A stretch of 9,035 nucleotides of DNA, taken from Synergistaceae bacterium. Lineage in GTDB: Bacteria; Synergistota; Synergistia; Synergistales; Aminobacteriaceae. The translations under genes and the position numbers were made by a program. The first letter of the stretch is position 1; each line of letters starts with the position of its first letter. Shown piece by piece: positions 1-6,346 of the stretch. The notes under the pieces were generated by a model. The model was given only the letters and a program-made list of their open reading frames with translations. It was not told the DNA's origin and ran no database searches. The DNA is taken from NCBI GenBank assembly GCA_031273365.1, contig JAISSA010000280.1:1-9035 (forward strand), written 5' to 3'.

Positions 1-478
1 AAAACCAGCCGCTTTCCTTTTTGAACAGCGTAAAATCGAGCAGCGCTATGAAAATCGTCTGACACAGTTTTCCGTAGTCATTGCCGCTCTCGAGCTGCCT
101 GTGAATGATCGTGCCTCCGCAGTAGAGGGCTCGCTGGATGAAATCCTCACTGCTGCGTTTCTGAAACTCGAGATTGATCGTCCGCCCGGAAATCGTGCGC
201 CCGAGATAGTCCAGTCTGACTCCCTTGCCGGCCGGTCTGTCCGGCGACAATTCCCTGTCCATCGGCCTGATGTCCGCCAGAGGCTCGTATCCCATAAGAA
301 TCAGTATCGTGTTGACCAAATCCAGCAGAAGCCACTTGCGCTTCGGATTAGCCAGCAGGAATTTCAGAAAGTGGTCGCTGAAACGGTTGATCTGCGTGGG
401 CAAAAGCCCTTTGCGCTGCGCTTCCTCGAATGCCGGTTCGTCCTCCGGATTGAAACTCGTCTCGTTCGTCTTCTTTAT
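1..478 (-). CDS. Rpn family PD-(D/E)XK nuclease / putative transposase, partial (C-terminus beyond window)
   Basis: This is the N-terminal 159 codons of a Rpn/PDDEXK_2-type protein, a family of DNA endonucleases that promote recombination and are often annotated as transposases. The reading frame is open from 478 to the window edge. Visible landmarks are an N-terminal acidic stretch (FNPEDEPAFEEA, residues 9-20), the hydrophobic WLLLDLVNTILILMGY block (49-64) and the nuclease core, with Asp90 in RLDYLG and Glu104/Gln106 in NLEFQ matching the D...ExQ active site. A conserved downstream segment follows: RALYCGGTIIHRQL (116-129), then GNDYGKLCQTIFIALLDF (132-149). Relatives are usually around 300 residues, so roughly half is missing off the left edge. 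No ATG, GTG or TTG lies between the upstream in-frame TAG and the conserved region. The best-placed start is ATA at 478-476, 7 nt after GGAGGG and behind a good promoter. The first in-frame TTG (403-401) would discard 25 well-placed residues. The family call is firm; whether the gene is expressed is uncertain. Confidence 0.8.
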   Translation of the reverse strand, partial: MKKTNETSFNPEDEPAFEEAQRKGLLPTQINRFSDHFLKFLLANPKRKWLLLDLVNTILILMGYEPLADIRPMDRELSPDRPAGKGVRLDYLGRTISGRTINLEFQKRSSEDFIQRALYCGGTIIHRQLESGNDYGKLCQTIFIALLDFTLFKKESGWF

Positions 479-485
479 GACACAA

Positions 486-494
486 CCCTCCCTG
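486..494 (-). promoter_or_regulatory. Ribosome binding site of the Rpn gene (decides the ATA start)
   Basis: On the minus strand the sequence reads CAGGGAGGG, then TTGTGTC, then ATA AAG AAG. A near-perfect Shine-Dalgarno core (GGAGGG) 7 nt before ATA places initiation there. The ATA would encode the Met-Lys-Lys start expected of a normal ATG. Confidence 0.65.
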
Positions 495-511
495 ATGGGC
501 TATATAGCTGT

Positions 512-541
512 ATTGTAGCACTGGAGGGAGCGCTGTTGCAA
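512..541 (-). promoter_or_regulatory. Predicted sigma-70 type promoter for the Rpn gene
   Basis: On the minus strand TTGCAA (541-536) is followed 18 bases later by TACAAT (517-512), preceded by TGC, giving an extended -10 (TGnTACAAT). The predicted transcript start near 505 gives a leader of about 27 nt containing the GGAGGG site, a geometry that supports a start at 478. Its presence suggests the gene was recently functional or still is. Confidence 0.6.
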
Positions 542-549
542 CCAGCCTT

Positions 550-563
550 TTCGCGAACGCGAA
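550..563. repeat. Short inverted repeat upstream of the Rpn promoter
   Basis: TTCGCG-AA-CGCGAA is a perfect 6-bp inverted repeat. It sits about 9 bases upstream of the predicted -35 of the Rpn gene and after the stop codon of the nim remnant. The position would suit an operator or an activator site. It is not followed by a T tract on either strand, so it is not an obvious terminator. Its function is unknown and the arms are short enough to be chance. Confidence 0.3.
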
Positions 564-589
564 GCGTGGTCGTCACATTCTCGATTTTT

Positions 590-874
590 TTAGATTCTGC
601 GGGTTAAATCATCGTAATTGGCGCATTTGCCCGTCATGTTTTCGATATCGAGGCGCGCCACCCACACCCGCGCCAGCCCTTTTTCGTCGAGGTCCTCGTG
701 CGGCCCGTCATAATGGTCCATCAGGATTTTAAGCCCCGCGTTTTTCTCGACGGGGTCCGTCACCGTGCTGATGCGCCCGAAACCGGTCACGCTGCGGTAT
801 CTCATGCTCTTTTCCTGCCTGAGCACGACAATGTCCGTCGCCACGTGAAAGCAAACCCGGGGATTGACGGCCAG
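590..874 (-). pseudogene. NimA-like pyridoxamine 5'-phosphate oxidase family protein, 5'-truncated remnant
   Basis: This frame carries the C-terminal part of a PNPOx-fold, NimA-like flavin-binding protein, a family that includes 5-nitroimidazole resistance reductases. Family-like sequence begins at about AVNPRVCFHVATD (minus strand, near 871) and continues through SMRYRSVTGFGRISTV, DPVEKNAGLKILMDHYDG and a C-terminal DIENMTGK, ending at TAA (592-590). Full-length members are about 150-160 residues; only about 94 remain. The missing N-terminal half, which carries the first beta strands and part of the cofactor pocket, cannot lie elsewhere: the upstream DNA is a GC-rich spacer repeat and the MCP terminator. 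A GTG at 844 could start an 84-residue ORF, but it falls inside the conserved VCFHVATD strand and has no clear Shine-Dalgarno site. I therefore read this as a decayed gene. No frameshift is seen in the retained part, so the truncation may be fairly recent. Confidence 0.7.
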
Positions 875-883
875 ATACTGAGT

Positions 884-918
884 CCCCTGCGGGGTGTGGG
901 GCGGAGCCCCATGGTTTT
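884..918. repeat. GC-rich palindromic spacer repeat at the nim breakpoint
   Basis: CCCCTGCGGGG (884-894, inverted repeat) is followed by a second GC-rich palindromic piece, GGGGCGGAGCCCC (898-910), and then ATGGTTTTGG. The core GGGGCGGAGCCC recurs exactly at 7581-7592 in the peptidase T/binding protein spacer, so this looks like one copy of a dispersed intergenic element. It lies directly against the point where nim homology ends. Confidence 0.5.
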
Positions 919-940
919 GGCTTAAGTTGTTGACATTGCC

Positions 941-990
941 AAAATAACAACAAAAACAGAGCCTCCTCCCAGATTGAAGAGGAGACTCTG
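941..990 (-). terminator. Intrinsic terminator of the chemotaxis receptor gene
   Basis: Arms 979-990 and 957-968 pair over 12 positions with a single mismatch (CAGAGTCTCCTC against GAGGAGGCTCTG on the minus strand) around a 10-nt loop. They are followed by TTTTTGTTGTTATTTT. The stem lies 24 bases after the MCP stop codon, which fits a strong Rho-independent terminator for that gene. Confidence 0.85.
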
Positions 991-1013
991 AAATTGAGAC
1001 ATGCTGACGGCGG

Positions 1014-3173
1014 TTACGTCGTCCTTTTCTTCAGTGCCTTCAGCGCCTGGGGTCTGTCGTTCGCCCGGGCGACCGGAGCGGCGCTCAATTTGAAGCGGGA
1101 GAGGATGTCCACGAGGGTCTGAGCGTGCGACGTCATGGCCTCGGATTGCTCGGCGACGCCCTGCGCGGCATCGGCCGTTTCCTCGGCTGCCCGACGAATA
1201 CTCGAAATCGTCTCGACCACCTCCATTGTCGATTTGGTGGCGCTGTCGATCGCTGACGCCACCTCCTTGCTGGAGGCTGCCTGTTCCTCCGCGACGGCGG
1301 CGATGTTCTGGATGGAGTCGTTGGTGTTGTTCATTTCGCTCAGCACTCCGTTCAGCTCGTTCTGCACCTGCTCCGCGCCGACGAGGGTCTCGCTCAACAT
1401 GCGCCCCGCTTCGATTGTGGCCCCGATGCTCTCCTGTGCGCCGCTTTGAAGCTGAACGATGATTCCATTGACGTTCCGGGCCGCGCGGGCGGATTCCTCC
1501 GCCAGCTTGCGAACCTCCTCGGCGACCACGGCAAAGCCGCGCCCCACGTCCCCGGCGCGCGCCGCCTCGATGGCCGCGTTGAGGGCCAACAGGTTCGTCT
1601 GATCCGCGATCCCCGTGATGACCGAAACGAAGCTGCTGACGTTGTCGACGGACGAGACCAGTCGACGGCTTTTAGTTTCGACCTCTCTGGCGTTCTCGTC
1701 CACCCCGTGCATGCCTTTGATCACGCCGCTGAGCGCCTGGATGGCCTTGTTGGACGCGACCGTCGTCTGGGCGATGAAGGCAGCCCCGTCCGTCGCCGAC
1801 TGCGCCACGGTGTCCGCGCCCGCGCTCATTTCCTCGATGCCGGCGTTGCACTCCTCAAGCGCGGCGCCGTTGCTCTCGCTCAGAGTGGAAACCTGGTCGA
1901 TGGACGATTTGATCTCCTCCATCGACGCGTTGGTCTCCTCGGAGATGGCGGAAAGGTTGTTCGCGCTGTTCATGAGATTCTCCGAGACGGCCACGACTTC
2001 CTCCATGCTTCCCTTCTGCTCGGCCACCATAACGGCGATGGCGTCCACGAGCACGCCCAGCTCGTCTTTGCCGTCGTAATGGAAGTCCTCCTTCCCGACG
2101 GTCAGGTCGCCGTCCCCGGCGCGCAGGGCCAGCTCGACGATCGTCTTCAGAGGTCCGGTAATGCTTCGGGAAATGAATATCGCGACCAGCGCCCCAAGGA
2201 CGACGGACACGCCCAGACCGACGAGGAGGCGGGTAAGGACGGAGCCCAGGCTGGACACCGCGCTCTCCGATACGCTCGTCATCCGGTCCAGAGCTAAAAG
2301 GGTGGCGTCTGTGGAGTTTTTGTTGACTTCCTCGAAGAGGGGAAGGCGGGACTCGTGCCTTGCGTTCACCGCTTTGTAAAGTTCTATGTACGCCTGCAAA
2401 TTGATCAGGTAAGCCTGGTTCACCGCGCGCAGCTGACCCAGCACCTGCCTCTTTTCAGCCGTGTCGGCGAGCGGCGTCAGAATTTTAATGTTCTCCTCGA
2501 GGGATTTGATCATGTCGAGGGTCGCGTTCATCTGCGAAATGTCGCCGACCATTGCAGCCCGCAACACGGCCCGCCGCAGGTTCATGACGGTAAGGGCGAT
2601 GTCCTCTCCCACGCGCAGCAAACTCAGCTGCTTCGTAATCCTTTCCGCGTCGCCGCTTCGAATCGCTTCTTCCATCGCTGCGTAAAGGAGGCTTGAGATC
2701 TGCGAGGCAACGCCGGTCATTTTCTCCCCGGCTTCCAGCATCGCGGCGTAGTCCGCGCTCTTTTCCCGGATGGATTCCGCGGTCTTGTCGGTGATGTCCG
2801 CGTAGGTCGCATATTGAGGAGCGACTTTTTCCACAATATATTTCGGCGTCTGAAGTTCGGGGTTGGCGACGTGATAAGCGCCAATTTCATCCAGTGTTTT
2901 CCTGATGATCGACATCCGATCCTTCACCGCCGCCATTGCCTGCTCGTTTTCCGCGAACTGCATCAGGCGGACCGCCAGAAAGAACTCGTACATTTCCCGT
3001 TCCAGCGCGTTGCTCAACGCCATTGCCGGAACGACCCGCGAGGCCAGAAAATGGCTGTTCTCCCGAACCTCCGCCGTGTCCTGCCACGTTATGGCGATGG
3101 AGATGACGAACACCGCCAAAAGTGTTCCGAATCCCAACAACAGTTTAAAACTGAGCTTCAGGTTCCTCCACAT
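1014..3173 (-). CDS. Methyl-accepting chemotaxis protein with large periplasmic sensor domain
   Basis: This is a transmembrane chemoreceptor that relays ligand binding to CheA/CheW at the cell pole. Residue numbers below count from an upstream in-frame ATG at 3197. TM1 lies at about 15-37 after the basic start MWRNLKLSFK. An extracytoplasmic domain of about 285 residues (39-322) looks entirely helical, and its size fits a helical bimodular (HBM-like) sensor better than a short four-helix bundle. TM2 is at about 323-343 and HAMP at about 344-396 (SITGPLKTIVELALRAGDGD). The cytoplasmic coiled-coil signalling domain spans about 400-705, with the hairpin tip ITGIADQTNLLALNAAIEAA at 527-546 followed by RAGDVGRGFAVVAEEVRKLA. 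There is no C-terminal NWETF-type tether for CheR/CheB. I prefer the ATG at 3173 (719 aa): AAGGGA lies 9 nt upstream, whereas the ATG at 3197 has no Shine-Dalgarno site and adds eight residues before the usual N-terminus. The ligand cannot be read from the sequence. No che or fla gene is nearby, and the gene appears monocistronic with its own terminator. Confidence 0.95.
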   Translation of the reverse strand: MWRNLKLSFKLLLGFGTLLAVFVISIAITWQDTAEVRENSHFLASRVVPAMALSNALEREMYEFFLAVRLMQFAENEQAMAAVKDRMSIIRKTLDEIGAYHVANPELQTPKYIVEKVAPQYATYADITDKTAESIREKSADYAAMLEAGEKMTGVASQISSLLYAAMEEAIRSGDAERITKQLSLLRVGEDIALTVMNLRRAVLRAAMVGDISQMNATLDMIKSLEENIKILTPLADTAEKRQVLGQLRAVNQAYLINLQAYIELYKAVNARHESRLPLFEEVNKNSTDATLLALDRMTSVSESAVSSLGSVLTRLLVGLGVSVVLGALVAIFISRSITGPLKTIVELALRAGDGDLTVGKEDFHYDGKDELGVLVDAIAVMVAEQKGSMEEVVAVSENLMNSANNLSAISEETNASMEEIKSSIDQVSTLSESNGAALEECNAGIEEMSAGADTVAQSATDGAAFIAQTTVASNKAIQALSGVIKGMHGVDENAREVETKSRRLVSSVDNVSSFVSVITGIADQTNLLALNAAIEAARAGDVGRGFAVVAEEVRKLAEESARAARNVNGIIVQLQSGAQESIGATIEAGRMLSETLVGAEQVQNELNGVLSEMNNTNDSIQNIAAVAEEQAASSKEVASAIDSATKSTMEVVETISSIRRAAEETADAAQGVAEQSEAMTSHAQTLVDILSRFKLSAAPVARANDRPQALKALKKRTT

Positions 3174-3565
3174 GCACACCGTTCCCTTCAGAATCATAAA
3201 ATCACGTGACGACAGGCATCACCTGCTCTACCCGCGCAACTCGTCCCCGTCGGAGGGACTGCGTGGCCTCCCTGAACCAACTGTACAATCAAGCTATTAG
3301 CATAATTGTATTATACATTATGGCAAAGGTCTGGAACAGAGGTCGCCGCTTTCGGCATAACCGCTCAGACGCCCCAAAACATTGCGCCCGACGGGGGCGA
3401 TGCCTGATTCAGAACAAATTTTAAAAAAAATCTGCTTAATCTGCCAATGCAGGCGCATGTGAGAACATCTTCTCTCCTTCGGTGGCCTCTGTGCCGTTTT
3501 TTCGGTGTAGAATAACGCCTGAAAGTTATGGCATCAAAATCGACCTGTTGCGAGGGATGTAAAAT
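3174..3565. other. Divergent intergenic region between the chemoreceptor and fsr
   Basis: These 392 bases hold no credible gene. An AT-rich island (about 3292-3322) has a perfect minus-strand TATAAT, suited to the MCP promoter. The implied MCP leader of about 130 nt contains short GC-rich inverted repeats (GTCCC/GGGAC with flanking CGCA/TGCG, and CAGG/CCTG), but I cannot match it to a known riboswitch. A small hairpin (CGCCC-loop-GGGCG, 3385-3399) and an A-rich tract near 3422-3430 follow. A plus-strand TAGAAT at 3508-3513 is the best -10 candidate for fsr, but no good -35 is visible. Confidence 0.5.
3310..3315 (-). promoter_or_regulatory. Candidate -10 element of the chemoreceptor promoter
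   Basis: TATAAT on the minus strand, in the only strongly AT-rich patch of the divergent spacer, would start transcription near 3303. The hexamer 17 bases upstream has little resemblance to TTGACA, so this may be an activator-dependent promoter or a false match. No FliA-type motility promoter (TAAAG...GCCGATAA) was recognised. Confidence 0.35.
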
Positions 3566-4798
3566 ATGTCTGTATCGGAAATGGAGCCTGTATCGGAAAT
3601 GGAAACCGGAACGGCAACGCGTGAAAAGAGCATGAACCGGGGGGTGCTGGGGATCGTCAGCGCGTCGCATTTTTTGAACGACGCCACGCAGGCGCTGTTG
3701 ATTCCCATCTACCCGCTGCTGAAGGACCGCTTTTCTCTGACCTTCACCCAGCTCGGGCTGATCTCCCTGACCTATCAGATAACGGGGTCCCTGCTGCAGC
3801 CCCTGATCGGGCACTGGACCGACAGACACCCGATGCCCCGCTCGCTGGCCGCGGGCATGTGCCTGACCCTCGCGGGAATGCTGACGGTCTCCGCCGCCCC
3901 GAGTTACCTGTGGCTGATCCTTGGGGCCTGCGTTCTGGGCATGGGGTCCTCGGTCTTCCACCCGGAGTCCTCGCGGGTGGCGCGCATGGCGTCGGGCGGC
4001 CGGTTCGGCCTCGCCCAGTCGGTTTTTCAGGTGGGCGGCAACGCCGGGCAGGCCTGCGGGCCCCTTCTGGCCGCGGCCATCATCGTGCCCCACGGTCAGT
4101 CCAGCCTCTCCTGGCTCGCCCCCATGCCCCTCATCGCCGCGATTCTTCTGTTTTGGATCGGCAGCTGGGAGGCGGCCGAGCTCCGCGAGACGCGGCAATC
4201 CCTGCGGGAATCCTCCTCGTCCCTTCCTTCCCGGACAATCGCGTGGATTTTCACCATCCTGCTGGTCCTGATCTTCTCGAAATATTTTTATATCGCCAGC
4301 ATCAATAACTACCTCATTTTCTACCTGACCCGCCGGTTCGGCATCCCGGTGCAGGCGGCTCAGCTGCGGCTGTTCCTCTTCATGTTCGCCATGGCGGCGG
4401 GGACCCTGCTGGGCGGGCCCATAGGCGACCGCATCGGGCGTCGGCGCGTGATTCGGGTCTCCATTCTGGGGGTCGCGCCCTTCACGCTGGCGCTGCCGTA
4501 TCTGAACCTCGCCTGGACCACCGTCACGATCTTCGTGATCGGGTTCATCCTGTCCTCCGCCTTCCCCGCCATCGTGGTGTTCGCGCAGGAACTCCTTCCC
4601 GGCCGGGTGGGGACCGTCGCGGGGCTGTTTTTCGGGCTGTCCTTCGGGATGGCCGGGATCGGAGCCGCGGTTCTGGGCAGGACGGCGGACGCTTACGGCG
4701 TCGAGCTCGTCTACGACATATGCGCGTACCTGCCGCTGCTGGGGCTGCTGGCGCTGTATCTTCCCGATCTGGGAACCCGGCCCGAAAAAACTGAATGA
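3566..4798 (+). CDS. fsr: Fosmidomycin resistance type MFS efflux transporter (Fsr family)
   Basis: This is a 12-helix major facilitator exporter in the inner membrane, driven by the proton gradient; the E. coli relative Fsr confers fosmidomycin resistance. Similarity to Fsr as I recall it runs end to end. It covers SHFLNDATQALLIPIYPLLK (34-53), the motif-A-like loop GHWTDRHPMP (82-91), GSSVFHPESSRVARMASGGR (127-146), LAQSVFQVGGN (149-159), LIFSKYFYIASINNY (235-249), a second motif-A-like loop GGPIGDRIGRRRVI (283-296), SILGVAPFTLALPY (299-312) and the QELLPGRVG segment (341-349). Length (410 aa) fits the family, which has a similar N-terminal tail before TM1. The ATG at 3566 is preceded by GAGGGA at suitable distance. 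Met codons at 3581 and 3599 lie inside an 18-bp tandem repeat, and one at 3632 sits just before TM1 but has a weaker ribosome site. The MATE gene follows after 3 bases, so the two are probably one operon. The physiological substrate here is unknown. Confidence 0.93.
   Translation: MSVSEMEPVSEMETGTATREKSMNRGVLGIVSASHFLNDATQALLIPIYPLLKDRFSLTFTQLGLISLTYQITGSLLQPLIGHWTDRHPMPRSLAAGMCLTLAGMLTVSAAPSYLWLILGACVLGMGSSVFHPESSRVARMASGGRFGLAQSVFQVGGNAGQACGPLLAAAIIVPHGQSSLSWLAPMPLIAAILLFWIGSWEAAELRETRQSLRESSSSLPSRTIAWIFTILLVLIFSKYFYIASINNYLIFYLTRRFGIPVQAAQLRLFLFMFAMAAGTLLGGPIGDRIGRRRVIRVSILGVAPFTLALPYLNLAWTTVTIFVIGFILSSAFPAIVVFAQELLPGRVGTVAGLFFGLSFGMAGIGAAVLGRTADAYGVELVYDICAYLPLLGLLALYLPDLGTRPEKTE
3570..3605 (+). 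repeat. 18-bp tandem duplication in the fsr N-terminal coding region
   Basis: CTGTATCGGAAATGGAGC (3570-3587) is followed at once by CTGTATCGGAAATGGAAA (3588-3605), identical over the first 16 bases. It encodes two in-frame copies of the hexapeptide VSEMEP/VSEMET in the cytoplasmic tail before TM1, and each copy carries an in-frame ATG. Confidence 0.85.
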
Positions 4799-4801
4799 CA
4801 G

Positions 4802-6223
4802 ATGTGGAATAAAAACATGAACGAAAACGTGAACGTGCACGACAACCCATCCGGCGATGACCCGTCCGAGGCGAAGTTCCTCCTGATGACGCAGGCCCCG
4901 GTGGAGAGCCTCATCTGTCGTATGGCGATTCCCACCATCGCCACCATGCTGATCTCCGCTCTGTACAACATGGCGGACACGTACTTCGTGGGCTCCCTCG
5001 GCACCAGCGCCACCGGCGGGGTGGGGGTGGTGTTTTCCCTGATGGCGATCATCCAGGCGCTGGGTTTTTTCTTCGGGCACGGCTCGGGGAACTACATATC
5101 GAGGGCGCTGGGCGCGCACCACATGGAGCAGGCGTCCCGCATGGCCGCGACCGGCTTCCTGTCCTCCCTGCTCAGCGGGGGGATAGTGGCGGCACTCGGG
5201 CTCAGCCGTCTGGAGCCTCTGGCCCGCTTCCTCGGGGCCACCGACACGATCCTTCCCTACGCCTGCGACTACCTGTTCTACATCCTGATCGGCGCGCCCT
5301 GGATGACGGCCTCGCTGATGCTCAACAACCTGCTGCGCTTTCAGGGCAGCGCCTTTTACGGCATGATCGGCATGATCTCCGGCGCCGTGCTGAACGTCGT
5401 TCTGGACCCGATCTTCATATTCATCTTCGGCATGGGAGTGGCCGGAGCCTCGCTGGCCACCATGCTCAGCCAGTTCGTGACCTTCTGCCTGCTGCTGGCG
5501 GGCTCTTCACGCGGCGGCAGCGTCCGCATCAACGTCCTGCACTTCTCGCCCCGCTTCGCCGTGTACAGGGAGATCGTGCGGGGCGGCCTGCCGTCCCTGT
5601 TCAGGCAGGGCGTCGCCAGCGTGGGGACCCTCTTTCTCAATCGGGTCGCCGGGAATTTCGGGGACGCGGCCATCGCGGCCATATCTATTGTGCAGCGGGT
5701 GACGATCATGGCCAACTCCGCGCTGATCGGCTTCGGGCAGGGCTTTCAGCCGGTCTGCGGCTTCAATTACGGAGCCAGGCGCTACGGCAGGGTCACGAGG
5801 GGCTTCTGGTTTTGCGTCAGGGTCTCGACCGTGTTTTTGATCGGGATTGCGGCGACGGGCTTCGTCACGGCCCCCTGGGTCATCTCGCAGTTCCGCCGGG
5901 ACGACGCGGCGGTCATCGGCATCGGCGCTCTGGCGCTGCGAATGCAGTGCATGAGCTTTCCCCTGACGGGGTGGGTCGTTCTGTGCAACATGATGCTCCA
6001 GACCATCGGCAAATCGGTGAGGGCGAGCGTGCTGGCGCTGGGGCGACAGGGTCTGTTTCTGCTCTCGTTCCTGTTCCTCCTGACGCCTCCGTTCAAGCTT
6101 CTCGGCCTCCAGATGAGCCAGCCTGCCGCGGACGTCGTCACCTTCCTCCTCGCCGTCCCGCTGACCGCCGGAGTGCTGCGGGAGATGGCCGAGAGCGAAG
6201 ACGTCGCAGCCGGTCCGGACTGA
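4802..6223 (+). CDS. MATE family multidrug efflux transporter
   Basis: This is a 12-helix cation-coupled exporter of the multidrug and toxic compound extrusion family, MepA-like in style. Family landmarks are PTIATMLISALYNMADTYFV (44-63), VGSLGTSATGGVGVVFSL (63-80), GHGSGNYISRALGA (92-105), the TM5-6 segment RFQGSAFYGMIGMISGAVLN (179-198) with LDPIFIF (201-207), and the second-half repeat beginning REIVRGGLPSLFRQG (256-270) with GFGQGFQPVCGFNYGARRYG (310-329). Length of 473 residues is normal, including an N-terminal tail of about 35 polar residues. It starts 3 bases after the fsr stop, which implies co-transcription and probably translational coupling. The ATG at 4802 has no good Shine-Dalgarno site. 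An in-frame ATG at 4817, 8 nt after a GGA, is an alternative that would remove five residues. Whether Na+ or H+ drives export, and which drug is exported, cannot be read here. Confidence 0.92.
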   Translation: MWNKNMNENVNVHDNPSGDDPSEAKFLLMTQAPVESLICRMAIPTIATMLISALYNMADTYFVGSLGTSATGGVGVVFSLMAIIQALGFFFGHGSGNYISRALGAHHMEQASRMAATGFLSSLLSGGIVAALGLSRLEPLARFLGATDTILPYACDYLFYILIGAPWMTASLMLNNLLRFQGSAFYGMIGMISGAVLNVVLDPIFIFIFGMGVAGASLATMLSQFVTFCLLLAGSSRGGSVRINVLHFSPRFAVYREIVRGGLPSLFRQGVASVGTLFLNRVAGNFGDAAIAAISIVQRVTIMANSALIGFGQGFQPVCGFNYGARRYGRVTRGFWFCVRVSTVFLIGIAATGFVTAPWVISQFRRDDAAVIGIGALALRMQCMSFPLTGWVVLCNMMLQTIGKSVRASVLALGRQGLFLLSFLFLLTPPFKLLGLQMSQPAADVVTFLLAVPLTAGVLREMAESEDVAAGPD

Positions 6224-6328
6224 CCGCGAAACGTACGGGGCGGATGCCGCGATTGTTCTTCCGCGCTTTTCATAAAATTACGTAGTAAAATGACGCCGTG
6301 TTATCCGAATGCAATGCAATATCGATTT

Positions 6329-6346
6329 GGGAGGAATGAAGGAAGG
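6329..6346 (+). promoter_or_regulatory. Ribosome binding region of the binding protein gene
   Basis: GGGAGG at 6329-6334 lies 12 nt before the ATG at 6347, slightly long. A second purine-rich GGAAGG touches the start codon. An ATG at 6336 would make a four-codon ORF (MKEG) whose TGA overlaps the gene's ATG in an ATGA junction. It sits only 1 nt from the GGAGG core, so I regard it as incidental. Confidence 0.55.

Noticed and set aside
101..607. 168-codon plus-strand frame opposite the Rpn gene
   Set aside because: The minus strand carries clear Rpn family motifs with promoter and ribosome site, while this frame has no recognisable features and spans the minus-strand promoter.
1446..2297. 283-codon open frame on the plus strand within the chemoreceptor gene
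   Set aside because: It lies opposite the conserved MCP signalling domain and its sequence is low-complexity Arg/Asp/Gly/His, typical of a shadow frame.
3174..3303. Possible riboswitch in the chemoreceptor leader
   Set aside because: Short GC inverted repeats are present, but I could not match the conserved core of a c-di-GMP, glycine or other known riboswitch class, so no claim is made.
3422..3455. A/T tract with small CTGC/GCAG hairpin resembling a leftward terminator
   Set aside because: The stem is only 4 bp, the T tract begins about 9 bases after it, and there is no minus-strand gene to its right that would need termination.
3365..5122. 585-codon open frame on the minus strand opposite fsr and the start of the MATE gene
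   Set aside because: Its translation is rich in Gly, Arg, Pro, Gln, His and Asp with no hydrophobic core or recognisable domain, as expected from the antisense of a GC-rich membrane protein gene. The plus-strand genes match known families end to end.
6253..6291. Possible promoter before the binding protein gene (TTGTTC with TAAAAT)
   Set aside because: Spacing between TTGTTC and the nearer TAAAAT is only 14 bases, and no good -35 pairs with the second TAAAAT at 6286-6291.
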